Shown piece by piece: positions 8,091 through 16,798 of a stretch of DNA of 64,000 bases (within the stretch, counting starts at the first letter, position 1; every line of letters starts with the position of its first letter). The stretch comes from Dinoroseobacter shibae DFL 12 = DSM 16493 (GTDB taxonomy: Bacteria; Pseudomonadota; Alphaproteobacteria; Rhodobacterales; Rhodobacteraceae). Both the position numbers and the translations under genes were made by a program. The notes beneath the pieces were generated by a model that did not search any database, was not told the origin of the DNA, and saw only the letters and a list, made by a program, of their open reading frames with translations. The DNA is taken from contig NC_009952.1 of assembly GCF_000018145.1 (NCBI RefSeq), positions 1,612,001 to 1,676,000 of the forward strand, in the 5' to 3' direction.

Positions 8091-8377
8091 CTCTTGATCG
8101 CGAGGAGCGGCTGCTCGCCGTCGTAGCGGAACGCGAAGACATGGGCGAGATCGGAGGCGAGCGTCATGCGGCAGAACACCACCTCGGGGTCGAATTGCGC
8201 CGGGCAGCTGGCCAGGTCCACATGCTCGATGGTGGATTCGAAGAGCGCGTAGGTCAGCACACCGTTCGGCAAAAAGGCGGTGCCGCCATGGTGGGTCTCG
8301 CCGGGACCAGAGGCGAAGGCCGGCGCGGCCAGGACGCAGAGCGCGGCGGTGAGGATCGGGGTTTGGCTTCGGGGCAT
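8057..8377 (-). CDS. Small secreted protein of unknown function
   Basis: 106 residues. The N-terminus has a signal peptide (basic MPRSQ, hydrophobic core, cleavage near APAFA-SG), so the mature protein of about 85 residues is periplasmic or secreted. Two cysteines (ASC, FC) about 13 residues apart could form a disulfide. I recognise no domain. The start is set by an AAGGAGA ribosome-binding site seven bases before ATG; the longer in-frame extension lacks one. The 3' end runs 34 bases into the convergent DsbA-family gene, an unusual overlap of coding regions. Confidence 0.75.
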   Translation of the reverse strand: MPRSQTPILTAALCVLAAPAFASGPGETHHGGTAFLPNGVLTYALFESTIEHVDLASCPAQFDPEVVFCRMTLASDLAHVFAFRYDGEQPLLAIKSYELDDEFLPF

Positions 8378-8492
8378 CGGGGTCTCCTTGGTTATGATTA
8401 AATCCTGATTATTTTTGTCGGGTATAGCAATGCGGCATATGGTACACCCCGCCCAGCCGTGATAGCGAGCGCGGATGCCCACGGAGTGACCA

Positions 8493-9701
8493 ATGCCCCC
8501 CGCCCGCCTGTCCCAAGCCGAGTTCATTGCCCTGATGGCGATGCTGTTCGCGACGATTGCGTTTTCCATCGACGCGATGCTTCCCGCCCTGCCCGAGATC
8601 GCCGCCGAACTGACGCCCGGTGACGTGAACCGGGCGCAGTTGATCGTGACCTCGTTCGTATTCGGGATGGGTTTGGGCACCCTGGTGGCCGGGCCCTTGT
8701 CGGATGCCTTCGGGCGCAAGCCGGTGATCGTGGCGGGCGCGGTGCTCTATTGCGCGGCGGCGGGGCTGGCTTGGGCGGCGCAATCGCTGGAACTGGCATT
8801 GGCGGCACGGGTGCTGCAGGGGTTCGGCGCGGCCGCCCCGCGGGTGGTGGCGATCGCCATGGTGCGCGACCTCTATGTCGGGCGGCACATGGCGCGGATC
8901 ATGTCGCTTGTCTTCCTGATCTTCGCGCTGATCCCGGCCATCGCGCCGAGCCTTGGCGCGGTCATCATCCATTTCGCCGGGTGGCGGGCGATTTTCGCCT
9001 CCTTCATCCTGTTTGCCATGCTGTCGGTGGGCTGGATGATGCTGCGCCAGGCCGAAACCCTGGCGCCCGAGGCGCGCAGGCCGCTCTCGGTGCGGGGTGT
9101 GGCGGACAATGTGGTCGAAGTGCTGCGCGACCGGGTGGTGCGCCTGTCGATCCTGGCGCAAACCATGGCCTATGCCACGTTATTTGCGACGCTGTCCTCG
9201 ACCCAGCCGGTGTTCGATGTGACCTTCGGCAAGGCGGAGACCTTCCATCTGTGGTTCGCGGTGATCGCCCTTCTGGCGTCGAGCGCCAGCTACATCAATT
9301 CGCGGCTGGTGGTGCGGCTGGGCATGCGGCGCATGGTGCGCGGGGTGCTGACCGGGCAGATCGCGGTCTCGGGCGTGTTCCTGTCCGTGAGTGTCGTGGG
9401 CTGGCCCGAGGCACTGCATTTCTGGGCCTATTTCGTCTGGGTGACGGGGGTGTTCTTCATGGCGGGCATGACCCTGGGCAACCTCAATGCCATCGCGATG
9501 GAGCCGATGGGGCATATCGCGGGCACGGCGGCCTCGGTGGTGGGGGCGCTGTCGACCATGGGGTCGGTGTTACTGGCCATTCCCATCGGGCTGCTGTTCG
9601 ACGGCACGCCGGTGCCGGGCGTTGCGGGGGTTCTGGTGCTGTGCCTCGGGGCGCTGGCCGTGATGAAGGTGCTGGGCGCGCGGGGTGAGGCGCCGGCCTG
9701 A
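8493..9701 (+). CDS. MFS drug-resistance transporter, Bcr/CflA family
   Basis: 402 residues with 12 predicted membrane helices in the inner membrane. The MFS signature between helices 2 and 3, GPLSDAFGRKPV (about residues 67-78), and the helix-4 arginine region LQGFGAAAPRV fit Bcr/CflA drug/proton antiporters. The exported compound cannot be read from the sequence. It appears monocistronic: it is divergent from the small secreted-protein gene 115 bases upstream and followed by 137 bases before the next gene. Confidence 0.9.
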   Translation: MPPARLSQAEFIALMAMLFATIAFSIDAMLPALPEIAAELTPGDVNRAQLIVTSFVFGMGLGTLVAGPLSDAFGRKPVIVAGAVLYCAAAGLAWAAQSLELALAARVLQGFGAAAPRVVAIAMVRDLYVGRHMARIMSLVFLIFALIPAIAPSLGAVIIHFAGWRAIFASFILFAMLSVGWMMLRQAETLAPEARRPLSVRGVADNVVEVLRDRVVRLSILAQTMAYATLFATLSSTQPVFDVTFGKAETFHLWFAVIALLASSASYINSRLVVRLGMRRMVRGVLTGQIAVSGVFLSVSVVGWPEALHFWAYFVWVTGVFFMAGMTLGNLNAIAMEPMGHIAGTAASVVGALSTMGSVLLAIPIGLLFDGTPVPGVAGVLVLCLGALAVMKVLGARGEAPA

Positions 9702-9803
9702 GACGAGGCGGCACGGGCTACCGCAGGGCGCGTGGCGTCCTGGTCGCGCCGGGCCCGGGTGTGACGCCCGGTATCTTGCGCGACTCGGTGCCAGACGTCA
9801 CTG

Positions 9804-9819
9804 TTAACCTTGTGGTTAA
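9804..9819. promoter_or_regulatory. TTAACC inverted repeat, candidate CtrA-type site
   Basis: TTAACC-ttgt-GGTTAA is a perfect inverted repeat 19 bases upstream of the small envelope-protein start. TTAACC is the half-site bound by the alphaproteobacterial regulator CtrA; here the two TTAA cores are eight bases apart, one more than the classical spacing. Regulation is inference. Confidence 0.35.
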
Positions 9820-9838
9820 GAAACATGAGGATGGTGGC

Positions 9839-10270
9839 ATGAGGAAACATATCTCCGCAGCGATTCTGCTGGCGATGGGCACGGCCCTGCCGGCCCAGGC
9901 GGATCCGACGCTCGGGTTCGGGATCAGCATCGCCTTGGGTGGCGGTGCCTCCGAGGTCGGACTCGGGGTGCGCGTGTTCTCCGATGACGAAGAGGAAAGC
10001 GCGGTGGGCAGCCTGGGCGTGGATTACATGTTGCAGTCCGGCAGGCTACGTCCGACCCTCGGGGTCGCTTACCTCGACAAGGATTTCTATGTCGGGCTGG
10101 ACCTTGGCTACGACTTCACCAGCGGCGGGATCGATTTCGGGGTGAGCGCCGGGGGCGTCGACACCGAGAGCGAGCCGTCGCGGCGGGCCTCGACCGGTGG
10201 CGGCGACGAGCCCGGAGACGGAGATGGCGGGGATGGCGGGCCCGTCATCATCGACCCTGATGACCGGTGA
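9839..10270 (+). CDS. Small envelope protein with Gly/Asp-rich acidic tail
   Basis: 143 residues. A signal peptide (cleavage near ALPAQA-DP) is followed by alternating hydrophobic/polar stretches with many Gly and aromatic residues (GFGISIALGGG, LDLGYDFTSGG), resembling short beta strands of an outer-membrane or surface protein. Residues from about 110 are a low-complexity tail of Gly, Asp, Glu and Pro, which could bind calcium or be disordered. The ATG at 9839 is preceded by GAGG at a suitable distance. A terminator follows. I do not recognise a named family. Confidence 0.75.
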   Translation: MRKHISAAILLAMGTALPAQADPTLGFGISIALGGGASEVGLGVRVFSDDEEESAVGSLGVDYMLQSGRLRPTLGVAYLDKDFYVGLDLGYDFTSGGIDFGVSAGGVDTESEPSRRASTGGGDEPGDGDGGDGGPVIIDPDDR

Positions 10271-10361
10271 CGAAAAAATGACCGACGTCTGACAGGTGTT
10301 GTTGGTTGCCCGGGTAGGATTGATCCGCGCAGCTTGAAGTCCGCGGGCGCGTGCCCCGCTC

Positions 10362-10391
10362 AGCCCGGTCGCCTACTGCGGCCGGGCTTTT
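10362..10391 (+). terminator. Intrinsic terminator after the small envelope-protein gene
   Basis: AGCCCGG and CCGGGCT form a seven-base-pair stem with a 13-base loop, followed by TTTT. It lies between the plus-strand small envelope gene and the convergent mfd gene. There is no T run on the minus side, so it serves mainly the plus strand. Confidence 0.7.
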
Positions 10392-10402
10392 GCTTGGCAG
10401 CC

Positions 10403-13400
10403 TCAGCCTGCCTGGGCCTTGGCGGCTTTCGCCTCGACCGCCAGGTCGCGAGCGATGGAAAACGCACCCTTGATCCGGTCGCTTTCCTTGGCCCAGTCGC
10501 GGCGGACGACGATCTTGTTGTCGCGTACCTTGGCCAGCCCCTTCTGATCGTTGATGAATTTCACGAGCCCCGCGGGATTGGCGAACTTGTCGTTGTGGAA
10601 CTGCACGGTCGCGCCCTTGGGGCCGCCATCGAGCTTGGCGATCCCGGCCTTCTTGCACATCGCCTTGATCCGCACGATCAGCAGGAGCGTGTTGACCTCC
10701 TTGGGCAGCTTGCCGAAGCGGTCGATCAGCTCGGCGGCGAAGCCTTCGAGCTCCACCTTGGTGGTCAACTGCGACAGGCGGCGGTAGAGGCCGAGCCGGA
10801 CGTCGAGGTCGGGCACGTAGGCCTCGGGGATCAGCACGGGCACGCCGAGGTTGATCTGCGGCGCCCATTGGCCGTCATCGTCGGTGAGCCCTTCGAGGCT
10901 GCCGGATTTGATCTTGCCGATCGCCTCTTCGAGCATGGATTGGTAGAGCTCGAAGCCGACCTCGCGGAACTGGCCCGACTGCGCCTCGCCCAGAAGGTTG
11001 CCCGCGCCGCGGATATCGAGGTCTTGGGAGGCCAAGGTGAAGCCCGCGCCGAGGCTATCGAGGCTGCCCAGCACGCGGAGGCGTTTTTCGGCCGCGGGTG
11101 TGAGTTTCATGCGGGGCTTGGTGGTCAGGTACGCATAGGCGCGGGTCTTGGCGCGCCCCACCCTGCCCCGGATCTGGTAAAGCTGGCTGAGCCCGAACAT
11201 GTCGGCGCGGTGGATGATCATCGTGTTGGCGGTCGGGATGTCGAGGCCCGACTCGACGATGGTCGTGGCCAGCAGGACGTCGTATTTGCCATCGTAAAAG
11301 GCGTTCATCCGGTCGTCGAGCTCACCCGCCGCCATCTGGCCATGGGCGACGACGAAGCTGACCTCGGGCACCTGGTCGCGCAGGAACGCCTCGATCTCGG
11401 GGATGTCCTTGATGCGTGGGACGACGAAGAAGCTTTGTCCGCCGCGGTAGTGTTCGCGCAGGAGGGCTTCGCGCAATGTGACGGGGTCGAATTCGGACAC
11501 GTAGGTGCGGATCGACAGGCGGTCGACGGGGGGCGTGCCGATGATCGACAGGTCCCGCACCCCCGAGAGGCTGAGTTGCAGGGTGCGCGGGATCGGGGTC
11601 GCGGTGAGGGTCAGGACATGGACGTCCGAGCGCAGCTCTTTCAGGCGTTCCTTATGGCCGACGCCGAAGCGCTGTTCCTCGTCGATGATCAGCAGGCCGA
11701 GATTGTGAAACCGGACGCCCTTGGCCAGGAGCGCATGGGTGCCCACGACGATGTCCACGGACCCGGCGGCGAGGCCCTTGCGCGTGTCGGCCGCGGCTTT
11801 CGCGGGCACGAAGCGCGAGAGCGGCCGGACCTCCAGCGGGAAGCCGCGGAAGCGGTCGGCGAAGCTCTTGTAGTGTTGGCGCGCCAGCAGCGTCGTGGGT
11901 GCGATCACCGCGACCTGCACGCCCGAGAGGGCCGCGATGAAGGCCGCGCGCATGGCGACCTCGGTCTTGCCGAACCCCACATCGCCGCAGATCAGCCGGT
12001 CCATCGGCGTGCCCGCGGCGAGGTCATGGACCACGTCCTCGATCGCGGAGAGCTGGTCGTCGGTTTCGGTGTAGGGGAAGCGCGCGGAGAATGCCTCCCA
12101 CATGTCCGGGGGCGGCTCCAGCATGGGGGCGCGGCGGAGCGCGCGTTCGGCGGCGATGCGGATGAGCTTGTCGGCCATCTCGCGGATGCGCTCCTTGAGC
12201 TTGGCCTTCTTGGCCTGCCAGGCGCCGCCGCCCAGCTTGTCGAGCATGCCGATTTCCTGGCCGAAGCGGCTCAGAAGCTCGATGTTTTCCACCGGCAGGT
12301 AGAGCCGGTCGCCGCCCGCGTATTCCAGCAGCAGGCATTCATGGGGCGCACCCATGGCGGTGACCGTCTCCAACCCCTTGAACGCCCCGACCCCGTGATC
12401 GACATGGACCACCAGGTCGCCGGCGCTGAGGCTCGTGGCCTCCTGCAAAAAATTCTCGGCCCGGCGCTTGCGCTTGGTGGTGCGGATCAGCCGGTCGCCG
12501 AGCACGTCCTGTTCGGAGATCACCGTCAGGCGTGTGCTCCGGTGGTCGGGCCCCTCGAAACCTTCGTCCAGCGCCCAGACCAGAAGGTGGACGCCGCCGG
12601 TGCCCTCCGGGATGTCCGACAGGCGCGCGATCTCGGTCAGCCCGGACAGGTCCTGGTCCTCCAGCAGCCCGCGAAGCCGTTCGCGCGCGCCCTCGGACCA
12701 GCTGGCGATCACCACCTGGGAGGTCTTGCGTTTTTCGGTGATATGGGTGGCGAGCGCCTCGAAAAGCCCGGTTGCCTGGGACTGCCGCTCGGGCGCGAAG
12801 TTGCGTCCGATCCGCCCGCCCGCGTCGGTCACCCCGGGGCCCGAAGCCGAGGGCAGCACCGACAGCTGCAGGGTGCGCTTGGTGGCCAGTAGCGCTGTCT
12901 CGTCGGCCGGCGGGATATAGAGGGTTTCGGGCGGGGCAGGTTTGTAGACCGTGCCCATCTGCCCCTTCTGGGCAAGCGCATGGCGGCGCGTTTCGTACTG
13001 GTCCTTGATCCCTTCCCAGCGGCTGAGATGCATCGCTTCGAACTGGTCGTCCAGGATCAGGCTGGCCTCGGGCACGTAGTCCAGCAATGTCTCCAGCCGG
13101 TCGTGAAAGAAGGGCAACCAATGCTCCATCCCTGCATGTTTGCGGCCCGCCGAGACCGCCTCGTAGAGCGGATCGTCGGTGCCCGCGGCACCGAATTCGA
13201 TCCGGTAGGATTGGCGGAACCGGGTGATGGCGGCGGGGTCGAGGATGATCTCGGACACCGGGGCCAGCTCGATCGCGTCCAGTTTCTCGGTCGTGCGCTG
13301 GGTGGCGGCATCGAAACGGCGCGCGCCGTCCAGCACGTCGCCGAACAGATCGAGCCGCACGGGCCCGGACTGGCCCGGCGGAAAGATGTCGATGATGCCG

Positions 13401-13885
13401 CCGCGGATCGCGTAGTCGCCGGGCTCGGTCACGGTGGGGGCCTGGACAAATCCCATGCGGGTCAGGAACTGCCGCAACGCGGCCTCGTCGATGCGCCCGC
13501 CGACCTGGGCGGAAAAACTGGCTTCGGCCAGGGTGGCGCGGGCGGGCACACGCTGGGTGACCGCCGACAGGGTGGTGAGCAGCACGAAGGGCCCCGGCAC
13601 CCCGTGGGCCAGCGCCGCGAGGGTCGCCATGCGCGTGGCCGAGATCTCCGGGTTCGGGGAGGAGCGGTCATAGGGCAGGCAGTCCCAGCCGGGAAAGCGC
13701 AGCACGGGGATCTGCGGCGCGGTCACCGCAAGGGCGGCGGCCATGGCGGCCATGCGCTTGTCGTCGCGGGCGACGAACACGGCCTGCCCGTCCGGGCGGG
13801 AGGCCTCGCGCAGCACGATCTGGGCGTCGAAGCCTTCGGGTACGCCGGTGACGCGCAGATGTGTTGGAACGGTCTGGGAAGTCAT
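10403..13885 (-). CDS. mfd: Transcription-repair coupling factor
   Basis: 1160 residues, the usual length of Mfd. This ATP-dependent DNA translocase removes stalled RNA polymerase from lesions and recruits UvrA. Order of domains: UvrB-like N-terminal modules, the RNA-polymerase-interacting region, then a RecG-like helicase core with Walker [10 protein letters not shown] near residue 630 and the DEEQ box ([12 protein letters not shown]) near residue 730, the TRG motif and a C-terminal domain. The start is set at [10 protein letters not shown], where the helicase-family N-terminus begins; the same frame stays open far upstream through non-coding and antisense sequence. Monocistronic. Confidence 0.96.
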   Translation of the reverse strand: MTSQTVPTHLRVTGVPEGFDAQIVLREASRPDGQAVFVARDDKRMAAMAAALAVTAPQIPVLRFPGWDCLPYDRSSPNPEISATRMATLAALAHGVPGPFVLLTTLSAVTQRVPARATLAEASFSAQVGGRIDEAALRQFLTRMGFVQAPTVTEPGDYAIRGGIIDIFPPGQSGPVRLDLFGDVLDGARRFDAATQRTTEKLDAIELAPVSEIILDPAAITRFRQSYRIEFGAAGTDDPLYEAVSAGRKHAGMEHWLPFFHDRLETLLDYVPEASLILDDQFEAMHLSRWEGIKDQYETRRHALAQKGQMGTVYKPAPPETLYIPPADETALLATKRTLQLSVLPSASGPGVTDAGGRIGRNFAPERQSQATGLFEALATHITEKRKTSQVVIASWSEGARERLRGLLEDQDLSGLTEIARLSDIPEGTGGVHLLVWALDEGFEGPDHRSTRLTVISEQDVLGDRLIRTTKRKRRAENFLQEATSLSAGDLVVHVDHGVGAFKGLETVTAMGAPHECLLLEYAGGDRLYLPVENIELLSRFGQEIGMLDKLGGGAWQAKKAKLKERIREMADKLIRIAAERALRRAPMLEPPPDMWEAFSARFPYTETDDQLSAIEDVVHDLAAGTPMDRLICGDVGFGKTEVAMRAAFIAALSGVQVAVIAPTTLLARQHYKSFADRFRGFPLEVRPLSRFVPAKAAADTRKGLAAGSVDIVVGTHALLAKGVRFHNLGLLIIDEEQRFGVGHKERLKELRSDVHVLTLTATPIPRTLQLSLSGVRDLSIIGTPPVDRLSIRTYVSEFDPVTLREALLREHYRGGQSFFVVPRIKDIPEIEAFLRDQVPEVSFVVAHGQMAAGELDDRMNAFYDGKYDVLLATTIVESGLDIPTANTMIIHRADMFGLSQLYQIRGRVGRAKTRAYAYLTTKPRMKLTPAAEKRLRVLGSLDSLGAGFTLASQDLDIRGAGNLLGEAQSGQFREVGFELYQSMLEEAIGKIKSGSLEGLTDDDGQWAPQINLGVPVLIPEAYVPDLDVRLGLYRRLSQLTTKVELEGFAAELIDRFGKLPKEVNTLLLIVRIKAMCKKAGIAKLDGGPKGATVQFHNDKFANPAGLVKFINDQKGLAKVRDNKIVVRRDWAKESDRIKGAFSIARDLAVEAKAAKAQAG

Positions 13886-14289
13886 GGCGCTGGAGGTACG
13901 CGGTTTGACGGGACTGTCAACCTCGCGCGCCGGCGTCATGGACCGGTTCGATTGCCCCCCACGGGCTGCCGGCGCGCTCCGACGGCCCGGAGCCGGGTTC
14001 TGGCCGACCCTTTTCGGAATGTCGGCGCCTTGACGGTTTGCGCCTTGCCTTGCACGTCGTTCGAGAAGGTGTTGCGCCGTGCTTTGCACGTCGCGGGGGG
14101 CGAGAGGGGCCAGCCCCTCTCGCGCTCTCCCCGGGATACTTGGAGACTTGAGCAGGCAGGCCGCATTCGCGTCTTCGTCTTTGCGAAAATACTCCGGGGG
14201 AGACGCGCGCAGCGCAGCGGAGGCAGCGCCCCCCTTTGGCATCGGCCCGGTACGGGCCGCAGGCATGCGCGCGCCGCTGGTCCCAAGGC
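13886..14289. other. 404-base intergenic region upstream of mfd
   Basis: Gap between mfd and the four-helix membrane-protein gene (both minus strand). It must hold the mfd promoter near base 13,900-13,950. The middle holds a repeat element with a near-perfect 24-base inverted repeat and two inverted copies of a CTCCCCGG-type motif (see the repeat entry). I see no gene. Confidence 0.6.
14072..14207. repeat. Dispersed intergenic repeat, copy 1
   Basis: The element begins with a 23-base segment (14072-14094) that matches 20 of 23 positions at 25051-25073. It continues with an inverted repeat, 14100-14123, made of two 11-base arms around CA, and then a TCTCCCCGGGATACT motif at 14126-14140. A related motif occurs inverted at 14188-14204. 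The order of segments is the same in copy 2. It lies in non-coding DNA. Similar Cys-free, structured elements are common between genes in this bacterial family, which I state from general knowledge. Confidence 0.6.
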
Positions 14290-14820
14290 TCAGTTGCCGA
14301 GCACGCCTGTGCTCATGGTTTGCCAGATCCCCCAGAACGCGGTCACGAAAATCGACACGATCCCGATCAGCTGAGTATAGAGCCGGTGCCGTTTCAGCCC
14401 CTGGACAAGGTCTTCGCCGGTCGGATCCTTGGCCAGGATCTCCCGCGCCGTGCGTTGCGTCAAAAGACTCACGAGGCAGAACGGAAAGGCCAGCAGGAAC
14501 AGCGCCTGGCACAGCTCCACCCGGTAGGCAAAGCCCAACAGGAACAGCGCCGAGAGCACGAAGCCCGCCACCCCGGTGACGATCAGCCCCGCACTGGACC
14601 CGATGAAGCTCAACCGCCGCGCGTTGATCCGGCTGAGCCGCTCCAGGTCGTCCCAGGCCCGTGGATCGTCGCGCCGCTGGGCGCGTTGCACCAGGTCGAA
14701 CGGCACGCCCACGACGTAGTGGCTGATGATCGACCAGAACACGGCGAGGGTGATCCAGAACCACACGGAGGAAAACGACCTGGTGTCGATCAGTTCGGCA
14801 ATCGTGAGATAGAGGTCCAA
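14290..14820 (-). CDS. Four-helix inner-membrane protein, Rhodobacteraceae type
   Basis: 176 residues with four predicted membrane helices (ITLAVFWSIISHYVVGV, then LIVTGVAGFVLSALFLLGF, LFLLAFPFCLVSLL and IGIVSIFVTAFWGIW) and a cytoplasmic helical linker rich in Arg between the first two. Close relatives in this family are, as I recall, sometimes labelled component of SufBCD complex; nothing in the sequence or neighbourhood supports Fe-S assembly. The start is placed at a TTG giving (M)DLYLTIAELIDTRSF, the typical N-terminus of relatives, with a weak GGGAAG upstream; an ATG at 14883 is the alternative. Divergent from hemB. Confidence 0.7.
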   Translation of the reverse strand: MDLYLTIAELIDTRSFSSVWFWITLAVFWSIISHYVVGVPFDLVQRAQRRDDPRAWDDLERLSRINARRLSFIGSSAGLIVTGVAGFVLSALFLLGFAYRVELCQALFLLAFPFCLVSLLTQRTAREILAKDPTGEDLVQGLKRHRLYTQLIGIVSIFVTAFWGIWQTMSTGVLGN

Positions 14821-14926
14821 GGAACGGCTTCCCGATACGCATTCGTCCGGACCAGCGGCCCGATCCACAGTTGCGCGGACCATAGGCAGGAGCGCGGGCG
14901 AGTTCCAGCCTTGAGATGCCCTTGAA

Positions 14927-14943
14927 ATCGTGGCACCCACGAT
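14927..14943. promoter_or_regulatory. Inverted repeat upstream of hemB
   Basis: ATCGTGG-cac-CCACGAT is a perfect seven-base inverted repeat ending 21 bases before the hemB ATG. It could be an operator or a hairpin in the leader. It does not match the FNR-type TTGAT-N4-ATCAA site. Confidence 0.35.
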
Positions 14944-14964
14944 CAACGACAGGAAAGGCCCGAG

Positions 14965-15966
14965 ATGCGACCGACCCAAGCCCCCTTCCCCCATGCCCGC
15001 TTCCGCCGTCTGCGCCGCACCCCGGCCCTGCGCAATCTCACGCGCCAATCGGAATTGAGCGTCCATGACCTGATCTGGCCGATCTTTGTCAGCGAGCCCG
15101 AAGGCGCGGTGGACATCCCCTCGATGCCCGGGGTGTCGCGGCTGACGGTCGAGGGCGCGGTGAGGGCGGCGGAGCGGGCGGCGAGCTTGGGCATTCCGGC
15201 GATTTGCCTGTTTCCCTATACGGATCCGTCCCTCAAGACCCAGCTGTGCGAAGAGGCCTGGAACCCCGACAACCTCAGCAACCGGGCGATCCGGGCGATC
15301 AAGTCCGAGGTGCCCGAGATCGCGGTGATGACCGATGTGGCCCTCGACCCCTACAACATCAACGGCCATGACGGGATCGTCCGCGACGGGGTGATCGTGA
15401 ATGACGAGAGCGTCGCGGCACTGGTCAAGATGGCCGTGGCCCAGGCGGAATCCGGGGCCGATATTCTCGGGCCTTCGGACATGATGGACGGGCGGATCGG
15501 CGCGATGCGGGCGGCGCTGGAGGCGGCGGGCCATTCGGATGTCACCATCCTGAGCTATGCGGCGAAGTATTCCAGCGGGTTCTACGGTCCCTTCCGGGAC
15601 GCGGTCGGCGCGTCCGGCGCGCTGGTGGGCGACAAGAACACCTACCAGATGGACCCGGGCAATTCCGACGAGGCGCTGCGCCTGATCGAGCGCGACCTGC
15701 TGGAGGGTGCGGATATGGTGATGGTCAAGCCGGGGATGCCCTATCTCGACATCTGTCGCCGGGTGAAGGACGCCTTCGGGGTGCCGACCTATGCCTACCA
15801 GGTGTCAGGCGAATACGCGATGTTGCAGGCGGCGAGCGCCAATGGCTGGCTCGACCATGACAAGGTGATGTTCGAGTCGCTTCTGGCCTTCAAACGCGCG
15901 GGGTGCGATGGAATCCTGACCTATTTCGCCCCTGTGGTGGCCGAACGGCTCCGCGGAATCGCCTGA
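14965..15966 (+). CDS. hemB: Delta-aminolevulinic acid dehydratase (porphobilinogen synthase)
   Basis: 333 residues. Condenses two 5-aminolevulinate molecules to porphobilinogen in heme and (bacterio)chlorophyll synthesis. The two Schiff-base lysines are visible: Lys201 in YAAKYSSGFYGPF and Lys255 in MVKPGMPYLD. The region that carries zinc-binding cysteines in E. coli or animal enzymes reads DVALDPYNINGHDG here, with no Cys, so the enzyme belongs to the class that does not need catalytic zinc, as in Rhodobacter. The ATG is preceded by AGGAAAGGCC. Monocistronic by spacing. Confidence 0.96.
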   Translation: MRPTQAPFPHARFRRLRRTPALRNLTRQSELSVHDLIWPIFVSEPEGAVDIPSMPGVSRLTVEGAVRAAERAASLGIPAICLFPYTDPSLKTQLCEEAWNPDNLSNRAIRAIKSEVPEIAVMTDVALDPYNINGHDGIVRDGVIVNDESVAALVKMAVAQAESGADILGPSDMMDGRIGAMRAALEAAGHSDVTILSYAAKYSSGFYGPFRDAVGASGALVGDKNTYQMDPGNSDEALRLIERDLLEGADMVMVKPGMPYLDICRRVKDAFGVPTYAYQVSGEYAMLQAASANGWLDHDKVMFESLLAFKRAGCDGILTYFAPVVAERLRGIA

Positions 15967-16154
15967 GAGGTGCAGAAACCGGCCGATTCAGGCCGAATCC
16001 ATCCCAGATCGCGGGCTTGTGGCGTGACACCCGCGTTCATATTGGTGTATTCACAAGATCAAGGGTCCATAGAGACCCCGACCCCCATAAGAGGCATCCG
16101 CCACGGGCACATGACGGCGCGCGCGGGCGGTTTCAGGACAAAGAGAGCGAGCAG

Positions 16155-16724
16155 ATGACACAAGATTGGACACGGCGGGGCGCCCTGGCTGCGAGCCTGA
16201 TCGCGGGCATGGGCCTATTGGCGGGATGCGCTTCGGTCGAGGGCAGCGCCCAGCGGGCGGCCCAGATCGATCAGCGCGTGGATGCGGCCATTCAATTTCT
16301 CGAGTCCGACGTGCCGGGCAGCCGCGAGTTGGGCGACAAGGCGGCGGGCGTGTTGATCATGCCGCTGATCACCGAGGCCGGGTTCGGCCTGGGCGGATCC
16401 TATGGGCGCGGGGCGCTGCGGATCAACGGGGCGACCATCGACTACTACCAGGCGACGCAGGCCAGCATCGGGTTGCAGATCGGAGCACAGCAATATGCCC
16501 ATGCGATCTTCTTCATGACCGACGAGGCACTGCGGAACTTCCGCAACGGCGCCGGTCTGACCGTGGGCGGGGATCTCAAGATCGCCCTGGCCGATACCGG
16601 CGAGCAGATCAGTGCCGAGACCCTGACCGCGATCGACCCCGTCGTGGGGATCATTTTCGGTCAGGCGGGCCTGATTGCGGGTGCGACCCTGGACGGCACG
16701 GTTTATAATCGCATCATCCCCTGA
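16155..16724 (+). CDS. Lipoprotein with SYLF (YSC84-like) domain
   Basis: 189 residues. A lipoprotein signal peptide ends in LLAGC with the lipidated Cys at position 25; the preceding TRRGALAAS has a twin-arginine look. The mature part contains the SYLF/YSC84 lipid-binding pattern (KAAGVLIMPLITEAGFGLGGSYG, and AIFFMTDEALRNFRNGAGLTVGGD). Bacterial members are envelope proteins of unclear role. The ATG at 16155 follows GAGAGCGAGCAG; an upstream in-frame extension overlaps the end of hemB and is dropped. The penicillin-acylase-like gene starts 74 bases downstream, so they may be cotranscribed. Confidence 0.85.
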   Translation: MTQDWTRRGALAASLIAGMGLLAGCASVEGSAQRAAQIDQRVDAAIQFLESDVPGSRELGDKAAGVLIMPLITEAGFGLGGSYGRGALRINGATIDYYQATQASIGLQIGAQQYAHAIFFMTDEALRNFRNGAGLTVGGDLKIALADTGEQISAETLTAIDPVVGIIFGQAGLIAGATLDGTVYNRIIP

Positions 16725-16798
16725 CCCCGGCGGCCTGAAGCCGCGCGGACAGGCGGAAATCACGGGCCCGGGCGCGGCCTTGCAAGGGGTGTGACGCC

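Noticed and set aside
10334-12892. A long open frame on the plus strand opposite mfd
   Set aside because: It lies entirely antisense to an intact Mfd gene, its protein is rich in His, Asp and Gln repeats without any family motif, and high-GC codon use produces such antisense frames.
14821-14883. ATG at 14883 as start of the four-helix membrane protein
   Set aside because: It adds a 21-residue polar N-terminus unlike relatives; the TTG at 14820 gives the typical beginning, though its ribosome-binding site is weak.
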